Below, piece by piece: positions 33,041-42,428 of a stretch of 64,000 bases of DNA. The DNA comes from Gp6-AA40 sp035571515. Its GTDB lineage: Bacteria > Acidobacteriota > Vicinamibacteria > Vicinamibacterales > UBA2999. The notes below the pieces were generated by a model that did no database searches, had not been told where the DNA came from, and worked only from the letters and a program-made list of their open reading frames with translations. A program made the translations under genes and the position numbers. Numbering within the stretch: position 1 is the first letter of the stretch; every line of letters starts with the position of its first letter. Location of the stretch: assembly GCA_035571515.1 (NCBI GenBank), contig DATNCQ010000097.1, positions 1 to 64,000 of the forward strand. The letters run 5' to 3'.

Positions 33041-33250
33041 TTACTTCGTCCGCGCTGCAGCCCGCCGGCGTCGTACGGGCCGTTCCGGCGCCGGGGTCGA
33101 AGAGGGCGCGAGGCGCACGAGCGGCGTCGAGAAGATGCGCGAGCCGTGGTCGTCGAATTCGATGACGGTGTGGCGATCGTTCGCCATCATGATGGTGCCG
33201 TGGCCGAACTGCAGCTGGGTCACTCGATCGCCGATTGAGTATGCTGGCAC
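33041..33250 (-). CDS. small Tudor/KOW-like protein
   Basis: 69 residues without signal peptide. SIGDRVTQLQFGHGTIMMAN followed by HTVIEFDDHGSRIFSTPLVRL has the pattern GDxVxHxxFGxGxV...xVxFDxxGxK of small SH3-like barrels found at the end of UvrD-type helicases and in DUF3553 and CarD-like proteins, which contact nucleic acid or RNA polymerase. The C-terminus is a basic tail (RPVRRRRAAARTK) that fits nucleic-acid binding. It lies between the two CHASE2 operons, opposite in strand. A regulatory role is only a guess. Confidence 0.6.
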   Translation of the reverse strand: MPAYSIGDRVTQLQFGHGTIMMANDRHTVIEFDDHGSRIFSTPLVRLAPSSTPAPERPVRRRRAAARTK

Positions 33251-33274
33251 GTGCGTCTCCTCGAGGGCACAGGG

Positions 33275-33724
33275 TTACCGATCGTTCACGCCGCCACGAC
33301 CATCGCCGCGCCGCGATGCCGTGGCATCGACCGCCGCGCAGAATGTCTCGCCGTCGAATCCCCAGTCGCTGTTCAACGGAAATTCAGCCGCCACCTCGAA
33401 CATGTCGCGCCACGAGCGCGCGCCGTGCGTGAGCCAGGCCGCAATCTCGGCCCGGGCCGCCAACGCGGTCAACGCCCGGTAGCGCAGGATCCAGACGAGC
33501 GCCCGGTTCAAGTCGTCGGTAAAGCGCGAGCAGACCATGTCGATCGACAGCGGCTCCTCCATCCGGACATCGGAGGCGAACTCGTCGATCGACAGCGGCA
33601 CGACCTCCTCGGGCGAGCTCGGAAACGGCGTTGGGGACGTCTCCTCTCTCAGCACAGGGTCTGCGGCACGGCGATGAAGGCGCTGTTCACGGATAAACTC
33701 CCCGTCTTTGATGAGGGAGTCCAC
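33275..33724 (-). CDS. hypothetical protein with a local promoter
   Basis: 149 residues if started at the GTG at 33724; later starts (for example a GTG near residue 27) are possible and no good ribosome site decides. The C-terminal ~100 residues look protein-like: SIDEFASDVRMEEPLSIDMV, DLNRALVWILRYRALTALAA, SWRDMFEVAAEF and DWGFDGETFCAAVDATA. The open frame continues upstream to 34546, but that part overlaps the next gene in another frame. A sigma70-like promoter (33758-33786) points at this gene. No family recognised. Confidence 0.45.
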   Translation of the reverse strand: MDSLIKDGEFIREQRLHRRAADPVLREETSPTPFPSSPEEVVPLSIDEFASDVRMEEPLSIDMVCSRFTDDLNRALVWILRYRALTALAARAEIAAWLTHGARSWRDMFEVAAEFPLNSDWGFDGETFCAAVDATASRRGDGRGGVNDR

Positions 33725-33757
33725 CGTATGGATGGGCTGGCTCAGGAAAGTCTTATC

Positions 33758-33786
33758 ACTATATAAGCTCCTGCGCTCAGCCGCAA
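33758..33786 (-). promoter_or_regulatory. sigma70-like promoter
   Basis: On the minus strand TTGCGG (33786-33781), a 17-base spacer, then TATAGT (33763-33758). The surroundings (TTATATAGTGATAAG) are strikingly AT-rich for this DNA. It would drive the hypothetical gene at 33275-33724. Bacterial consensus rules are assumed to hold for this lineage. Confidence 0.45.
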
Positions 33787-33855
33787 TGTGATCGGGCGTA
33801 CGGAGGCGCGATTCTCGACCGCCGCAGCGACAGGACGTCTCGAAACACTGAGGAT

Positions 33856-34833
33856 TCAGGCGACGCGGCGGCGGTGCCGCGTCGCGAGCGCCAGCAGCGC
33901 CAGCCCGAGGCTCGCGATGGTGAGGCCGCGAAGTCGCCGCACGAACGCCACCGCGAATCCCGCCGTGAGCGGCAGCCCCATCACGTCGAAGATCTCCGCG
34001 TACGACCCTTCCGCGACCCCCAGCTGCAGCGGAACGAACAGGAACGCGAATTCGAAGAACTTGATCGACGCCTCGATCGCAAACGCCACCACTCCCGGAA
34101 CCGTGACGTCGAGCGCCCGCAGGAGCCACAACAGCTCGAGCACCAGCACGCCCTGGGCGGCTGCCTCCAGCGTCGCAATCGTCAGGCAGCGAGCGGGCGA
34201 GTCGCGGAGCACCGTCAGCAGCAGATCCTCCATCCGGTTGATCCACGCCATGTCCGGGGTCAGGCGTCCACGGAGCACGCCAACGCGCGCGAGCCAGGCG
34301 ATGATCGTTCCAATCAGGTAGAACCGGCGCGCGATCGCGACGGTGGAGACGGCGAGAAACACCCCGCACGCGCAGATGATGCCGATGGCGATGGCCGCGG
34401 CCGTCGCCGGCAGCTCGACACTCGAGAGGATGTAAGCGAGCCCCGCGATCGACATCGCCGCCGTGACGAACGTGTAGAGCAGGTATTCGGTGATCGTGGC
34501 GGCAAAGCCTTCCGTCAGCGTGAGCCCGCGCGTTTCGAGCAGCCACGCCTTGGTCGGCTCCGCGAGGACGGGACCGGTCAACGTCAGCGACTGAATCGCC
34601 TCGCCGGAGAGCCGAATCGCGAGCGCGTCACGATAGCGGATGACGCGCGGCCGCAGGACGCAGGCGTGCAGCGCGAGCGCGCGCGTCGCGTGGTGCAATG
34701 CGCCGAGCAGCAGCACCACCACGAAGAACCAGCCGATGCGCGTGAGCGCGTCGACGATGTCCGATGCGCCGAGCTGCCGGATCAGGAGGAAGAGGAGCGC
34801 CGCGCCGCCGACGAGGAGAACGATGCGCATCAT
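33856..34833 (-). CDS. LPG-synthase-TM-like integral membrane protein
   Basis: 325 residues from the first of two adjacent Met codons at 34833, where the first membrane helix begins (MMRIVLLVGGAALLFLL). About eight hydrophobic helices; marks of the lysylphosphatidylglycerol-synthase transmembrane family (UPF0104) are RIGWFFVVVLLLGALHHATR, GEAIQSLTLTGPVLAEPTKA and the late EFAFLFVPLQLGVAEGSYAEI. The catalytic LPG synthase C-terminal domain is absent, as in hopanoid- or glycolipid-associated flippase-like members. The substrate is unknown. The frame reaches 34962 without a signal or membrane character, so the shorter start is used. Confidence 0.75.
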   Translation of the reverse strand: MMRIVLLVGGAALLFLLIRQLGASDIVDALTRIGWFFVVVLLLGALHHATRALALHACVLRPRVIRYRDALAIRLSGEAIQSLTLTGPVLAEPTKAWLLETRGLTLTEGFAATITEYLLYTFVTAAMSIAGLAYILSSVELPATAAAIAIGIICACGVFLAVSTVAIARRFYLIGTIIAWLARVGVLRGRLTPDMAWINRMEDLLLTVLRDSPARCLTIATLEAAAQGVLVLELLWLLRALDVTVPGVVAFAIEASIKFFEFAFLFVPLQLGVAEGSYAEIFDVMGLPLTAGFAVAFVRRLRGLTIASLGLALLALATRHRRRVA

Positions 34834-34977
34834 CTGCGTGTGCGACGAACTATCGCACGGCCTCAGCCGCGAGGCCGGTGCCGCCGCACGGACATGATGG
34901 GCGTGCGGCTTCCAGAATCGGCATCGCCTCCGGCGTGACAGCAGTCTCCTCGGAAATGTCACTCACAATCGTCGTCC

Positions 34978-35008
34978 GCTGACAAATTCTGTCGTGCTGA
35001 CAAATTCT
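34978..35008. promoter_or_regulatory. direct repeat GCTGACAAATTCT, 18-base spacing
   Basis: Exact 13-base direct repeats at 34978-34990 and 34996-35008 in the 286-base divergent spacer between the membrane-protein gene and the second FecR operon. They are AT-rich against the background and placed ~110 bases before the FecR start, which suits a regulator site. The spacer holds no gene; the remainder shows no other clear element. Confidence 0.4.
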
Positions 35009-35119
35009 CGCGGCCGGAGCTCGCCACGGCTGCGCACGCCTGCGCGGCTCTGCCGTTGGCCGCAATCCTGCTCAGGTATGGACACTACCCCTCGGCTGTC
35101 GATCGGCAGGAAGGACCAC

Positions 35120-35581
35120 ATGTTTCCGCCTCGCTGTTTGGTCGCTGGTGCTCTCGTCGTCGTCCTTACGATCGTCCCGGCGCTGGCATCGGCCGCGGAG
35201 CCGGCCGCCGCCGGACGCATCAAGCTCGCGTCGGGCGCGGTGTTCGTCGTGCGCGCCAATGCCGTCGTACCGGCGGTGGCGGGTCAGGTCCTCTTCGAGG
35301 CCGACACGCTGCGCACCGGCGCGGACGGCCGCGTGGGCATCACGCTGAACGACGACACGCGCGTCTCCCTCGGGCCTGGGAGCGAGGCGCGTCTGGCCCA
35401 GTTCGTCTACGCGCCTGCCGAAGGGCGTCTCAGCCTCGTGCTGAACATCGTCCACGGCCTCGTCGCCTACGTGTCGGGCCGCATCGCGAAGCTCTCGCCC
35501 GATGCGGTCAAGCTCGAGACGCCGAACGCGATTGTCGGCGTCCGTGGAACGACGCTCGCGCTGCGCGTCGACGCGCAATGA
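35120..35581 (+). CDS. exported FecR-domain protein, operon copy 2
   Basis: 153 residues from the ATG at 35120 with AAGGACCAC upstream; the frame runs back to 34994 without a signal. Signal peptide ends at ALASA. The domain AGRIKLASGAVFVVRA, VLFEADTLRTGADGRVGITL, DDTRVSLGPGSEARLAQFVY and KLETPNAIVGVRGTTLALRV is nearly the same as copy 1 at 29990, with most differences in the signal peptide and a few surface positions. Coupled by ATGA overlap to an OmpA-like lipoprotein. Confidence 0.85.
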   Translation: MFPPRCLVAGALVVVLTIVPALASAAEPAAAGRIKLASGAVFVVRANAVVPAVAGQVLFEADTLRTGADGRVGITLNDDTRVSLGPGSEARLAQFVYAPAEGRLSLVLNIVHGLVAYVSGRIAKLSPDAVKLETPNAIVGVRGTTLALRVDAQ

Positions 35582-36219
35582 ACGGCCGCCGGCACCTCGT
35601 CGCCCTGACCATCGCGGCGTGCGCGGCCGGCAGCCTCTCCGCCTGCGGACGGTCCCGTGTGCACACACCGGAACGTCCGCACGACTCCACCGTCGCGCTG
35701 CTGCCCGATCCGGACGATGGCGTGGTGGGAAAGGCGGTGGTCACGAACGCGTCCGGAACGGCGGATCTCGCGGCGGCGCGGGCCTCGACCCGCGTCCAGA
35801 ACAACCAGGCGCCGGGCACCGTCACGGCGCTCAGCGAGGGCGAGGCGCAAGCGCTCTTCGGCGACCTGCTGGCGACACTGCCGCCCAAGTCGCACCACTT
35901 CACGCTCTACTTCGAGTTCGAATCCGATGAACTGACGGCGGAGAGCCGGGCACTGGTCCCGGCCGTGCTCCGGGCCGTCATGGATTTTCCCTTCCCCGAA
36001 GTCGTGGTGATCGGACACACCGACACCACGGGCACCCCAATCTCAAACGTCGAGCTCGGGCTCAAGCGGGCGAGCACGGTGCGGAAGCTGCTCGTCGACG
36101 CCGGCCTCAAAGCCTCGCTCGTGGAGGTGACGTCGCACGGCGAGGCCGACCTGCTCGTGCCGACGGCCGACGAGACGTTCGAGCCACGCAACCGGCGCGT
36201 CGAGATCTCGGTTCGATGA
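35578..36219 (+). CDS. OmpA-family peptidoglycan-binding lipoprotein, operon copy 2
   Basis: 213 residues; lipobox SLSAC. Same architecture as copy 1: linker LLPDPDDGVVGKAVVTNASG, then FTLYFEFESDELTAESRALV, VVVIGHTDTTGTPISNVELG and EPRNRRVEISVR. Gene order and ATGA overlaps on both sides are conserved with copy 1, so the whole cassette was duplicated as a unit. The linker is the least conserved part, which would be expected if it binds different partners or is only a spacer. Confidence 0.85.
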   Translation: MNGRRHLVALTIAACAAGSLSACGRSRVHTPERPHDSTVALLPDPDDGVVGKAVVTNASGTADLAAARASTRVQNNQAPGTVTALSEGEAQALFGDLLATLPPKSHHFTLYFEFESDELTAESRALVPAVLRAVMDFPFPEVVVIGHTDTTGTPISNVELGLKRASTVRKLLVDAGLKASLVEVTSHGEADLLVPTADETFEPRNRRVEISVR

Positions 36220-38126
36220 CGTCGCGGCCGCGCCTGTTGCTGCTGCTGTGCGGCCTGGTCCCGGTGCTGGCGGCCTCCGCGTGTGCGCTTCTCCGCCCGT
36301 CGTGGCTGACTCCGCTCGAATATCGCGCCTACGACGTGCTCGTCCGCAGCGCGGAGATGCGGCCGCAGAGCGGCCGGGTCGTCATCGTGGACGTCGACGA
36401 ACGGAGCCTCTCGGCGATCGGCCAGTGGCCCTGGCGCCGCGACGTGGTCGCCGGGCTCGTCACGCGCCTGCGCGAGATGGGCGCATCGGTCGTCGCGCTC
36501 GACATCATCTTCGCGGAACCCGATCGCACCGGCGGCGTGAACGCCGACGCGGCGCTGGCCGGCGCGCTGGCCGGAGGTCGCGTCGTCATCGGCTACGCGA
36601 TGACGTTCGAGTCGGCGTCCGCCGCGGCGTGCGGCGATCGTCCGTTTCCGCTCGCCATCATCCGCGCGGACGACGAAACCGAGGAATCGTTCTTCCGGGC
36701 GAAGGGGGCGATCTGCAGCCTGCCGGCGTTGTCGCAGGCGGCGGGCGCGTCGGGCTTCCTCAATGCCGCGCCGGATCCCGACGGGCTGCTCCGCCGCGCG
36801 CCGTTGCTGCTCGAGCACGGCGGACGCGTCTACCCGGCACTGGCGCTGGCCGCCGTCTCGGTGGTCACCGGCTCCGGCAGCGCGGCGCTGCGCGTCTCGG
36901 ACGTCAACTCCGCGTCGCTCACGTTCGGGAGCCGCCACGTCCCGCTCGATGGCAAGAGCAACATGCTGCTGCGCTATCGCGGCGCCAAGCGTGCGTTCCC
37001 CTATCTGTCAGCCGCCGACGTCCTGGCCGGCCGCGTGCCGGCCGCCGCCGTCCGCGACAAGGTGGTGTTCGTCGGCACGACCGCCCTCGGGACGCGCGAG
37101 GTCGTCGCGACGCCGCTCGACACGCTGTTCACCGGGGTGGAGGTGCAGGCAACCGTGGCGGACAACCTGCTGCAGCAGGACTCGGTGCACCGCCCTGCCT
37201 ACGCCGTTGCGCTCGAAACCGAGGTGACGTTCGGTCTCGGCATCGCACTGGTGCTGCTCGTTCGAAAGAAGGGCGTCGGCTGGGGAGCGGCCGTGACGGC
37301 GGCGAGCCTCGTCATGCTGTGGGGCGCGGCAATCTTCCTGATGTCGGCAGCGAGCACGTTTCTCTCGCCGCTCTTCCCGACGCTCGGCCTGACGGCCTCG
37401 CTCGCGGCGATGACCGTCGCGGGCTTCGTCATCGAGCGGCGCCGCGCGGATCACGCGGATGAGGCAACCGACGCGTCACGGCGCCTCATGGTGCAGACGC
37501 TGCTGTCGTTGACCGAGACGAGGGATTCCGAAACCGGCGGCCACTCGCGGAGGACCGAGCAGTACGCCCGTGTGCTCGCGGGAGAGCTCGCCAAGCACCC
37601 GGACTATGCGGGTTACCTGACGTCCGACCGGATCGCGACGCTCGCGCGGCTGGCGCCGCTCCACGACATCGGCAAGGTCGGCGTTCCCGACCGCCTGCTG
37701 CTGAAACAGGGGACGCTGACGGACGAGGAGCGGGACGAGATTCGAAGACATCCGGTCTACGGGCGCGACGTCATCGCGCAGGCCGAGCGGCAGGCGGGGG
37801 TGCACGGCGACGCCGCGCTCGCGATGGCAAAGGAGATCATCTACACGCATCACGAGTGGTGGGATGGCACCGGATACCCGCAGGGCCTGAAGGGGATCGC
37901 GATTCCGATCGCGGGCCGAATCATGGCGCTCGTCGACGTCTACGACGCCGCCCACTCACGGCGGCGCTACGGGTCTCCGAAGTCGCACGACGACACCGTG
38001 TCGCTGATCGTGTCGCGGCGAGGCAGCCAGTTCGATCCCGCCGTCGTCGACGCCTTCGTCGCGGTGTCGTCCACCTTACGCGCCCTCTCCGAGGCCGCGG
38101 AAGAACACGCCGCAGCACGCGCCTGA
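36216..38126 (+). CDS. CHASE2 sensor with HD-GYP c-di-GMP phosphodiesterase, operon copy 2
   Basis: 636 residues, parallel to copy 1 throughout: N-terminal helix, CHASE2 with VVIVDVDERSLSAIGQWPW, GASGFLNAAPDPDGLLRRAP and FVGTTALGTREVVATPLD, three helices, then HD-GYP with LHDIGKVGVPDRLLLKQG and THHEWWDGTGYPQGL. The metal and catalytic motifs are intact, so both copies should be active. Differences lie mainly in the periplasmic domain (for example MTFESASAAACGDR against MTFDSPGGTACGER) and in the C-terminal tail, where this copy is ten residues shorter. Two sensors with the same output and slightly different inputs are the likely outcome. Confidence 0.88.
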   Translation: MTSRPRLLLLLCGLVPVLAASACALLRPSWLTPLEYRAYDVLVRSAEMRPQSGRVVIVDVDERSLSAIGQWPWRRDVVAGLVTRLREMGASVVALDIIFAEPDRTGGVNADAALAGALAGGRVVIGYAMTFESASAAACGDRPFPLAIIRADDETEESFFRAKGAICSLPALSQAAGASGFLNAAPDPDGLLRRAPLLLEHGGRVYPALALAAVSVVTGSGSAALRVSDVNSASLTFGSRHVPLDGKSNMLLRYRGAKRAFPYLSAADVLAGRVPAAAVRDKVVFVGTTALGTREVVATPLDTLFTGVEVQATVADNLLQQDSVHRPAYAVALETEVTFGLGIALVLLVRKKGVGWGAAVTAASLVMLWGAAIFLMSAASTFLSPLFPTLGLTASLAAMTVAGFVIERRRADHADEATDASRRLMVQTLLSLTETRDSETGGHSRRTEQYARVLAGELAKHPDYAGYLTSDRIATLARLAPLHDIGKVGVPDRLLLKQGTLTDEERDEIRRHPVYGRDVIAQAERQAGVHGDAALAMAKEIIYTHHEWWDGTGYPQGLKGIAIPIAGRIMALVDVYDAAHSRRRYGSPKSHDDTVSLIVSRRGSQFDPAVVDAFVAVSSTLRALSEAAEEHAAARA

Positions 38127-38207
38127 CCTATCCGCTCTACCCGACGCCAGTCGCGCGGCCAGCGATGGTTGACGCGATGGATCGAGGCATGAAATCCTCC
38201 CGTCCCG

Positions 38208-39479
<1,272 letters not shown>

Positions 39480-39485
<6 letters not shown>

Positions 39486-40295
39486 AAATAGATCGTCAGC
39501 GAGGTCGGCAGACGACGCTGGATCGGCGCGGTATCCGGAGAGGTCGGTGATCCCGGCGTCGCGCAGGACGTCCTCGTCGATGAAGAACCGCCCGGTGCGG
39601 GACGGATCGCTCGTCACGATCGCGTGCGCGGCGTCGGCGACGATCGCTGCCGTCCGGCATCGCGATCGGTCGGCGCCAGGGACCAGGGTGAGTGCGGCGG
39701 TGTCGATCACGGTGCGCGGCCAGAGCGCGTTGACGGCAATCCGATCCGCGCGGAATTCTTCGGCCATGCCCAGCACGCACAGGCTCATGCCGTACTTCGA
39801 CATCGTGTAGGCGACATACGGCGCAAACCAGCGCGGCGCCAGGTTGAGCGGCGGCGCGATGTTCAGCACGTGCGCGCCGCCGGCCTTCTTCAGGTGCGGC
39901 AGACACTTCTGCGTGCACATGAAGGTGCCGCGCACGTTCACCTGGTGCATCAGGTCGAAGCGCTTCATCGGCGTGGCCGCGGTGCCGGTCAGCGAGATCG
40001 CGGAGGCGTTGTTCACCAGGATGTCGATGCGGCCGAACGCGTCGATGGCGCGATCGACGGCCGCCTGCACCTGGGTCTCGTCGCGGACGTCCATCTGCAC
40101 CGCTGTCGCCGAGCCACCCCGCTGCCGGATTTCGTCGGCGACGGTGTGGATCGTCCCGGGGAGCACCGGGTGCGGCTCGACGGTCTTGCCGGTGACGACG
40201 ACGTTCGCGCCATCCGCGGCGAGTTTCAGCGCGATGGCCCGGCCGATGCCGCGGCTTGCGCCGGTGATGAACGCGGTCCTCCCCGTCAGCGACAT
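39480..40295 (-). CDS. SDR oxidoreductase, HSDL2-like
   Basis: 271 residues. NAD(P) site TGASRGIGRAIAL, NNASAI, then the distinctive NIAPPLNLAPRWFAPYVAYT and KYGMSLCVLGMAEEFRADRI, with ALWPRTVIDTAAL. That NxxPPLN...W...AYTxxKYGMS pattern is the mark of HSDL2-type dehydrogenases of fatty-acid or steroid metabolism; the eukaryotic SCP2 lipid-carrier domain is absent. It is four bases downstream of an enoyl-CoA hydratase gene, itself four bases after a MaoC gene, so the three form a catabolic operon for acyl-CoA or steroid side-chain intermediates. Substrate inferred only. Confidence 0.85.
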
Positions 40296-40299
40296 CGCT

Positions 40300-41073
40300 C
40301 TACCGCGTCATCGCCTTGTCGATGAAGGCGAGCAGCGCGTCGCGCGTCTCGTCCATGTCGAGGAGCCCGAGCTGCTCGTCGAGCTCGAGGGCCAGCGTGT
40401 CGTCCAGCGAGAGACGGACGGCCGCGTGCATCGATCGCCTGGCGCGCTCGAGTGCGTGCGGCGCCTTGGCGGCGAGCTTGCGCGCGAAGGCGTAGGTTTC
40501 GCCGAGGAGCGCGTCGCCCGCCACGACCCGGTTGAACAACCCGATCCGGTGCGCTTCCGGCGCGGGAATCATCTCGCCCGACAGCACCAGCTCCATCGCC
40601 CTGCCGAAGCCGGCGAGAAGCGGCAGCAGATACGTGGCTCCCAGGTCGGGATGCAGTCCGATGCGGTTGAAGACCGCCCCGATCGAGGCATCCGCCGACG
40701 CGATCCGGACGTCGCAGGCCAGCGCCAGGCTCGCGCCGCCGCCGGCCGCGGCGCCATTCACCGCTGCGATGACCGGCCTGGACGAGGAGACGATCGTCCG
40801 CACGATGCGGTTGGCGCTGGTGACGAGCTCCCGCGCGCGGCTTCGATCGCGCGTGACGACAATGTCCTTGAGATGGGCGAGATCGGCGCCGGCGCAGAAC
40901 CCGCGGCCCGCGCCCGTGAGCACGATCACGCGGCACGACCGGTCCCCGGCCGCCGCGGCGACGGCATCGGCGACGTCCGCGGCCAGGGACGTGTCGAACG
41001 CATTCATCGCTTCCGGTCGATTCAGCGTGACCGTCGTAATCGACCCGTCCCGGCTTACCGCTACGCCAGCCAT
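40300..41073 (-). CDS. enoyl-CoA hydratase/isomerase (crotonase superfamily)
   Basis: 257 residues. Oxyanion-hole signatures GAGRGFCAGADLAHLKD and AAVNGAAAGGGASLALACD, then FNRIGLHPDLGATYLLPLL, where the usual catalytic Glu region reads HPDLGATY as in PaaG-like members, and the C-terminal helix with ELDEQLGLLDMDETRDALLA. Typical length. Middle gene of the MaoC - crotonase - SDR operon, spaced by three and four bases. Expected reaction: hydration or isomerisation of an unsaturated acyl-CoA in the cytoplasm. Confidence 0.85.
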   Translation of the reverse strand: MAGVAVSRDGSITTVTLNRPEAMNAFDTSLAADVADAVAAAAGDRSCRVIVLTGAGRGFCAGADLAHLKDIVVTRDRSRARELVTSANRIVRTIVSSSRPVIAAVNGAAAGGGASLALACDVRIASADASIGAVFNRIGLHPDLGATYLLPLLAGFGRAMELVLSGEMIPAPEAHRIGLFNRVVAGDALLGETYAFARKLAAKAPHALERARRSMHAAVRLSLDDTLALELDEQLGLLDMDETRDALLAFIDKAMTR

Positions 41074-41076
41074 TGT

Positions 41077-41523
41077 TCAAACACCTTCAGGATTTCTCAG
41101 GCGCATGAAGATGGTGTCCTTGTGGCTGAGCACCACCGCGCTTTCCTGGTTGAGCAGCTTCATCAGTGCGGTGACGATGCCGCGATCCGGCTTCGAGGCG
41201 GAGCGCCGCTTTGCCAGCCAGGTCACTTCGAGCGAGAGCTCGTCGCCCGGCCGCACGGGCGCGTGGAAGCGCACCTCGTCCCAGCCGCCGGCCGCAATCA
41301 CGCCGTCCTGGATCGGCACGCGATGCAGCAGCAGGGTGCGGATCGCGAGTGTGTGCGAGCCCGACGCGGTCAGCCCTCCAAACATCGTCCGCCGCGCCGC
41401 GGCTTCGTCGACGTGCACCGGGAGCGGATCCCAACGCCGCGCGTAGCTGACGATGTCGTCGGCGTCGACCCGGTAGCTGCCGACGCGGACGCTGTGCCCG
41501 ACCTCGATGTCTTCGTAGAACAC
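41077..41523 (-). CDS. MaoC-like hot-dog dehydratase
   Basis: 148 residues, the size of a single hot-dog domain. MFYEDIEVGHSVRVGSYRVD, then SYARRWDPLPVHVDEAAARR with the Asp-His pair expected at the active site, MFGGLTASGSHTLAIRTLLL and DEVRFHAPVRPGDELSLEV. MaoC dehydratases hydrate enoyl-CoA thioesters with R stereochemistry. First gene of the minus-strand trio with crotonase and HSDL2-like SDR; having both a crotonase and a MaoC hydratase suggests two substrates or opposite stereochemistry in one pathway. Confidence 0.83.
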   Translation of the reverse strand: MFYEDIEVGHSVRVGSYRVDADDIVSYARRWDPLPVHVDEAAARRTMFGGLTASGSHTLAIRTLLLHRVPIQDGVIAAGGWDEVRFHAPVRPGDELSLEVTWLAKRRSASKPDRGIVTALMKLLNQESAVVLSHKDTIFMRLRNPEGV

Positions 41524-41593
41524 GTGCGCAGATTACTCCCTTCACCATATTTGCCGCACGTGCCTTGACAGCGCGCGCGGCGGGCGCGCACCA

Positions 41594-42424
41594 TTGCGGC
41601 CGGCGTCAGTGGAGCCCGGTCTGCGCACCTTCGCGTTCGGCCTTGCGCTCGTGTGCGCGGTCGCCGCCCCAGCCGCGGCGCAGTGGCTCCATGTGCCGCA
41701 ACCCGGGATTCCTCGAACGGCGGACGGCACTCCCGACCTGAGCGCACCTGCGCCGCGAACGCCGGACGGCAAGCCGGATCTATCCGGGATCTGGCAGCGG
41801 CCGCGCGGCGTCCCGCCCGGCACCGGCGGACGGGACGGCATCGCCGAGGGCGTGACGGTGCTCTTCCAGCCAGCGGCCGAAGCCGTGTACAAGGCGCGCG
41901 GCGACAACAACAGCAAGGGGACGCCGAGCGAGCGCTGCCTGCCGCACGGCATCACGAAGGCCTTCTCGGTGCCCGAACCGTTCAAGATCGTACAGACGCC
42001 CGCGCTCGTCGTCGTGCTGCACGAGGAGTTCAACCACCATCGGCAGATCTTCATCGACGGCGGGCCCGGCGCCTTGTCCCGAGCGAGCGACGCGAGTCGA
42101 GGGGCTGCACGTCGAGCGCCCACCTCGTTCGGCTACTCACGCGGCACGTGGGAGGGCGACTCGCTCGTCGTCGAGACAACGGGATTCGTGGACGACACGT
42201 GGCTCGACTTCCGGGGTCACCCGGCCACCGATGCGCTGAAGATTGTCGAGCGATACCGGCGGCGCGACTTCGGGCATCTCGAGATCCAGTTCACCATCGA
42301 CGATCCGAAAGCCTACCGGCAACCGTGGAACGTCACGATGGGGTTCGATCTGCTCCCCGAAACGGAGCTGATCGAGCACATCTGCGAGAACGAGCGGGAC
42401 TCCGCCCACATCGTGGGCAGGTAA
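41594..42424 (+). CDS. secreted GRWxGDTLV-family protein
   Basis: 276 residues from a TTG at 41594; a GTG at 41609 is equally possible, as neither has a clear ribosome site. Signal peptide around FAFGLALVCAVAAPAAAQ. Two copies of the N-terminal family mark occur: RTADGTPDLSAP and RTPDGKPDLSGIWQRPRG. Then CLPHGITKAFSVPEP, RQIFIDGG, YSRGTWEGDSLVVETTGF, WLDFRGHPATDALKIVERYR, DPKAYRQPWNVTM and EHICENERDS. It is followed after four bases by another family member, so the pair is an operon without DUF6152. An insert after IDGG (GPGALSRASDASRG) has low-complexity character. Confidence 0.75.
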   Translation: MRPASVEPGLRTFAFGLALVCAVAAPAAAQWLHVPQPGIPRTADGTPDLSAPAPRTPDGKPDLSGIWQRPRGVPPGTGGRDGIAEGVTVLFQPAAEAVYKARGDNNSKGTPSERCLPHGITKAFSVPEPFKIVQTPALVVVLHEEFNHHRQIFIDGGPGALSRASDASRGAARRAPTSFGYSRGTWEGDSLVVETTGFVDDTWLDFRGHPATDALKIVERYRRRDFGHLEIQFTIDDPKAYRQPWNVTMGFDLLPETELIEHICENERDSAHIVGR

Positions 42425-42428
42425 CGTC

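Noticed and set aside
33680..33720. Leader peptide (GTG ... TGA, ~13 codons) before the hypothetical at 33275
   Set aside because: Ribosome site GGGGAG is present, but the peptide has no regulatory codon run and the downstream start is uncertain.
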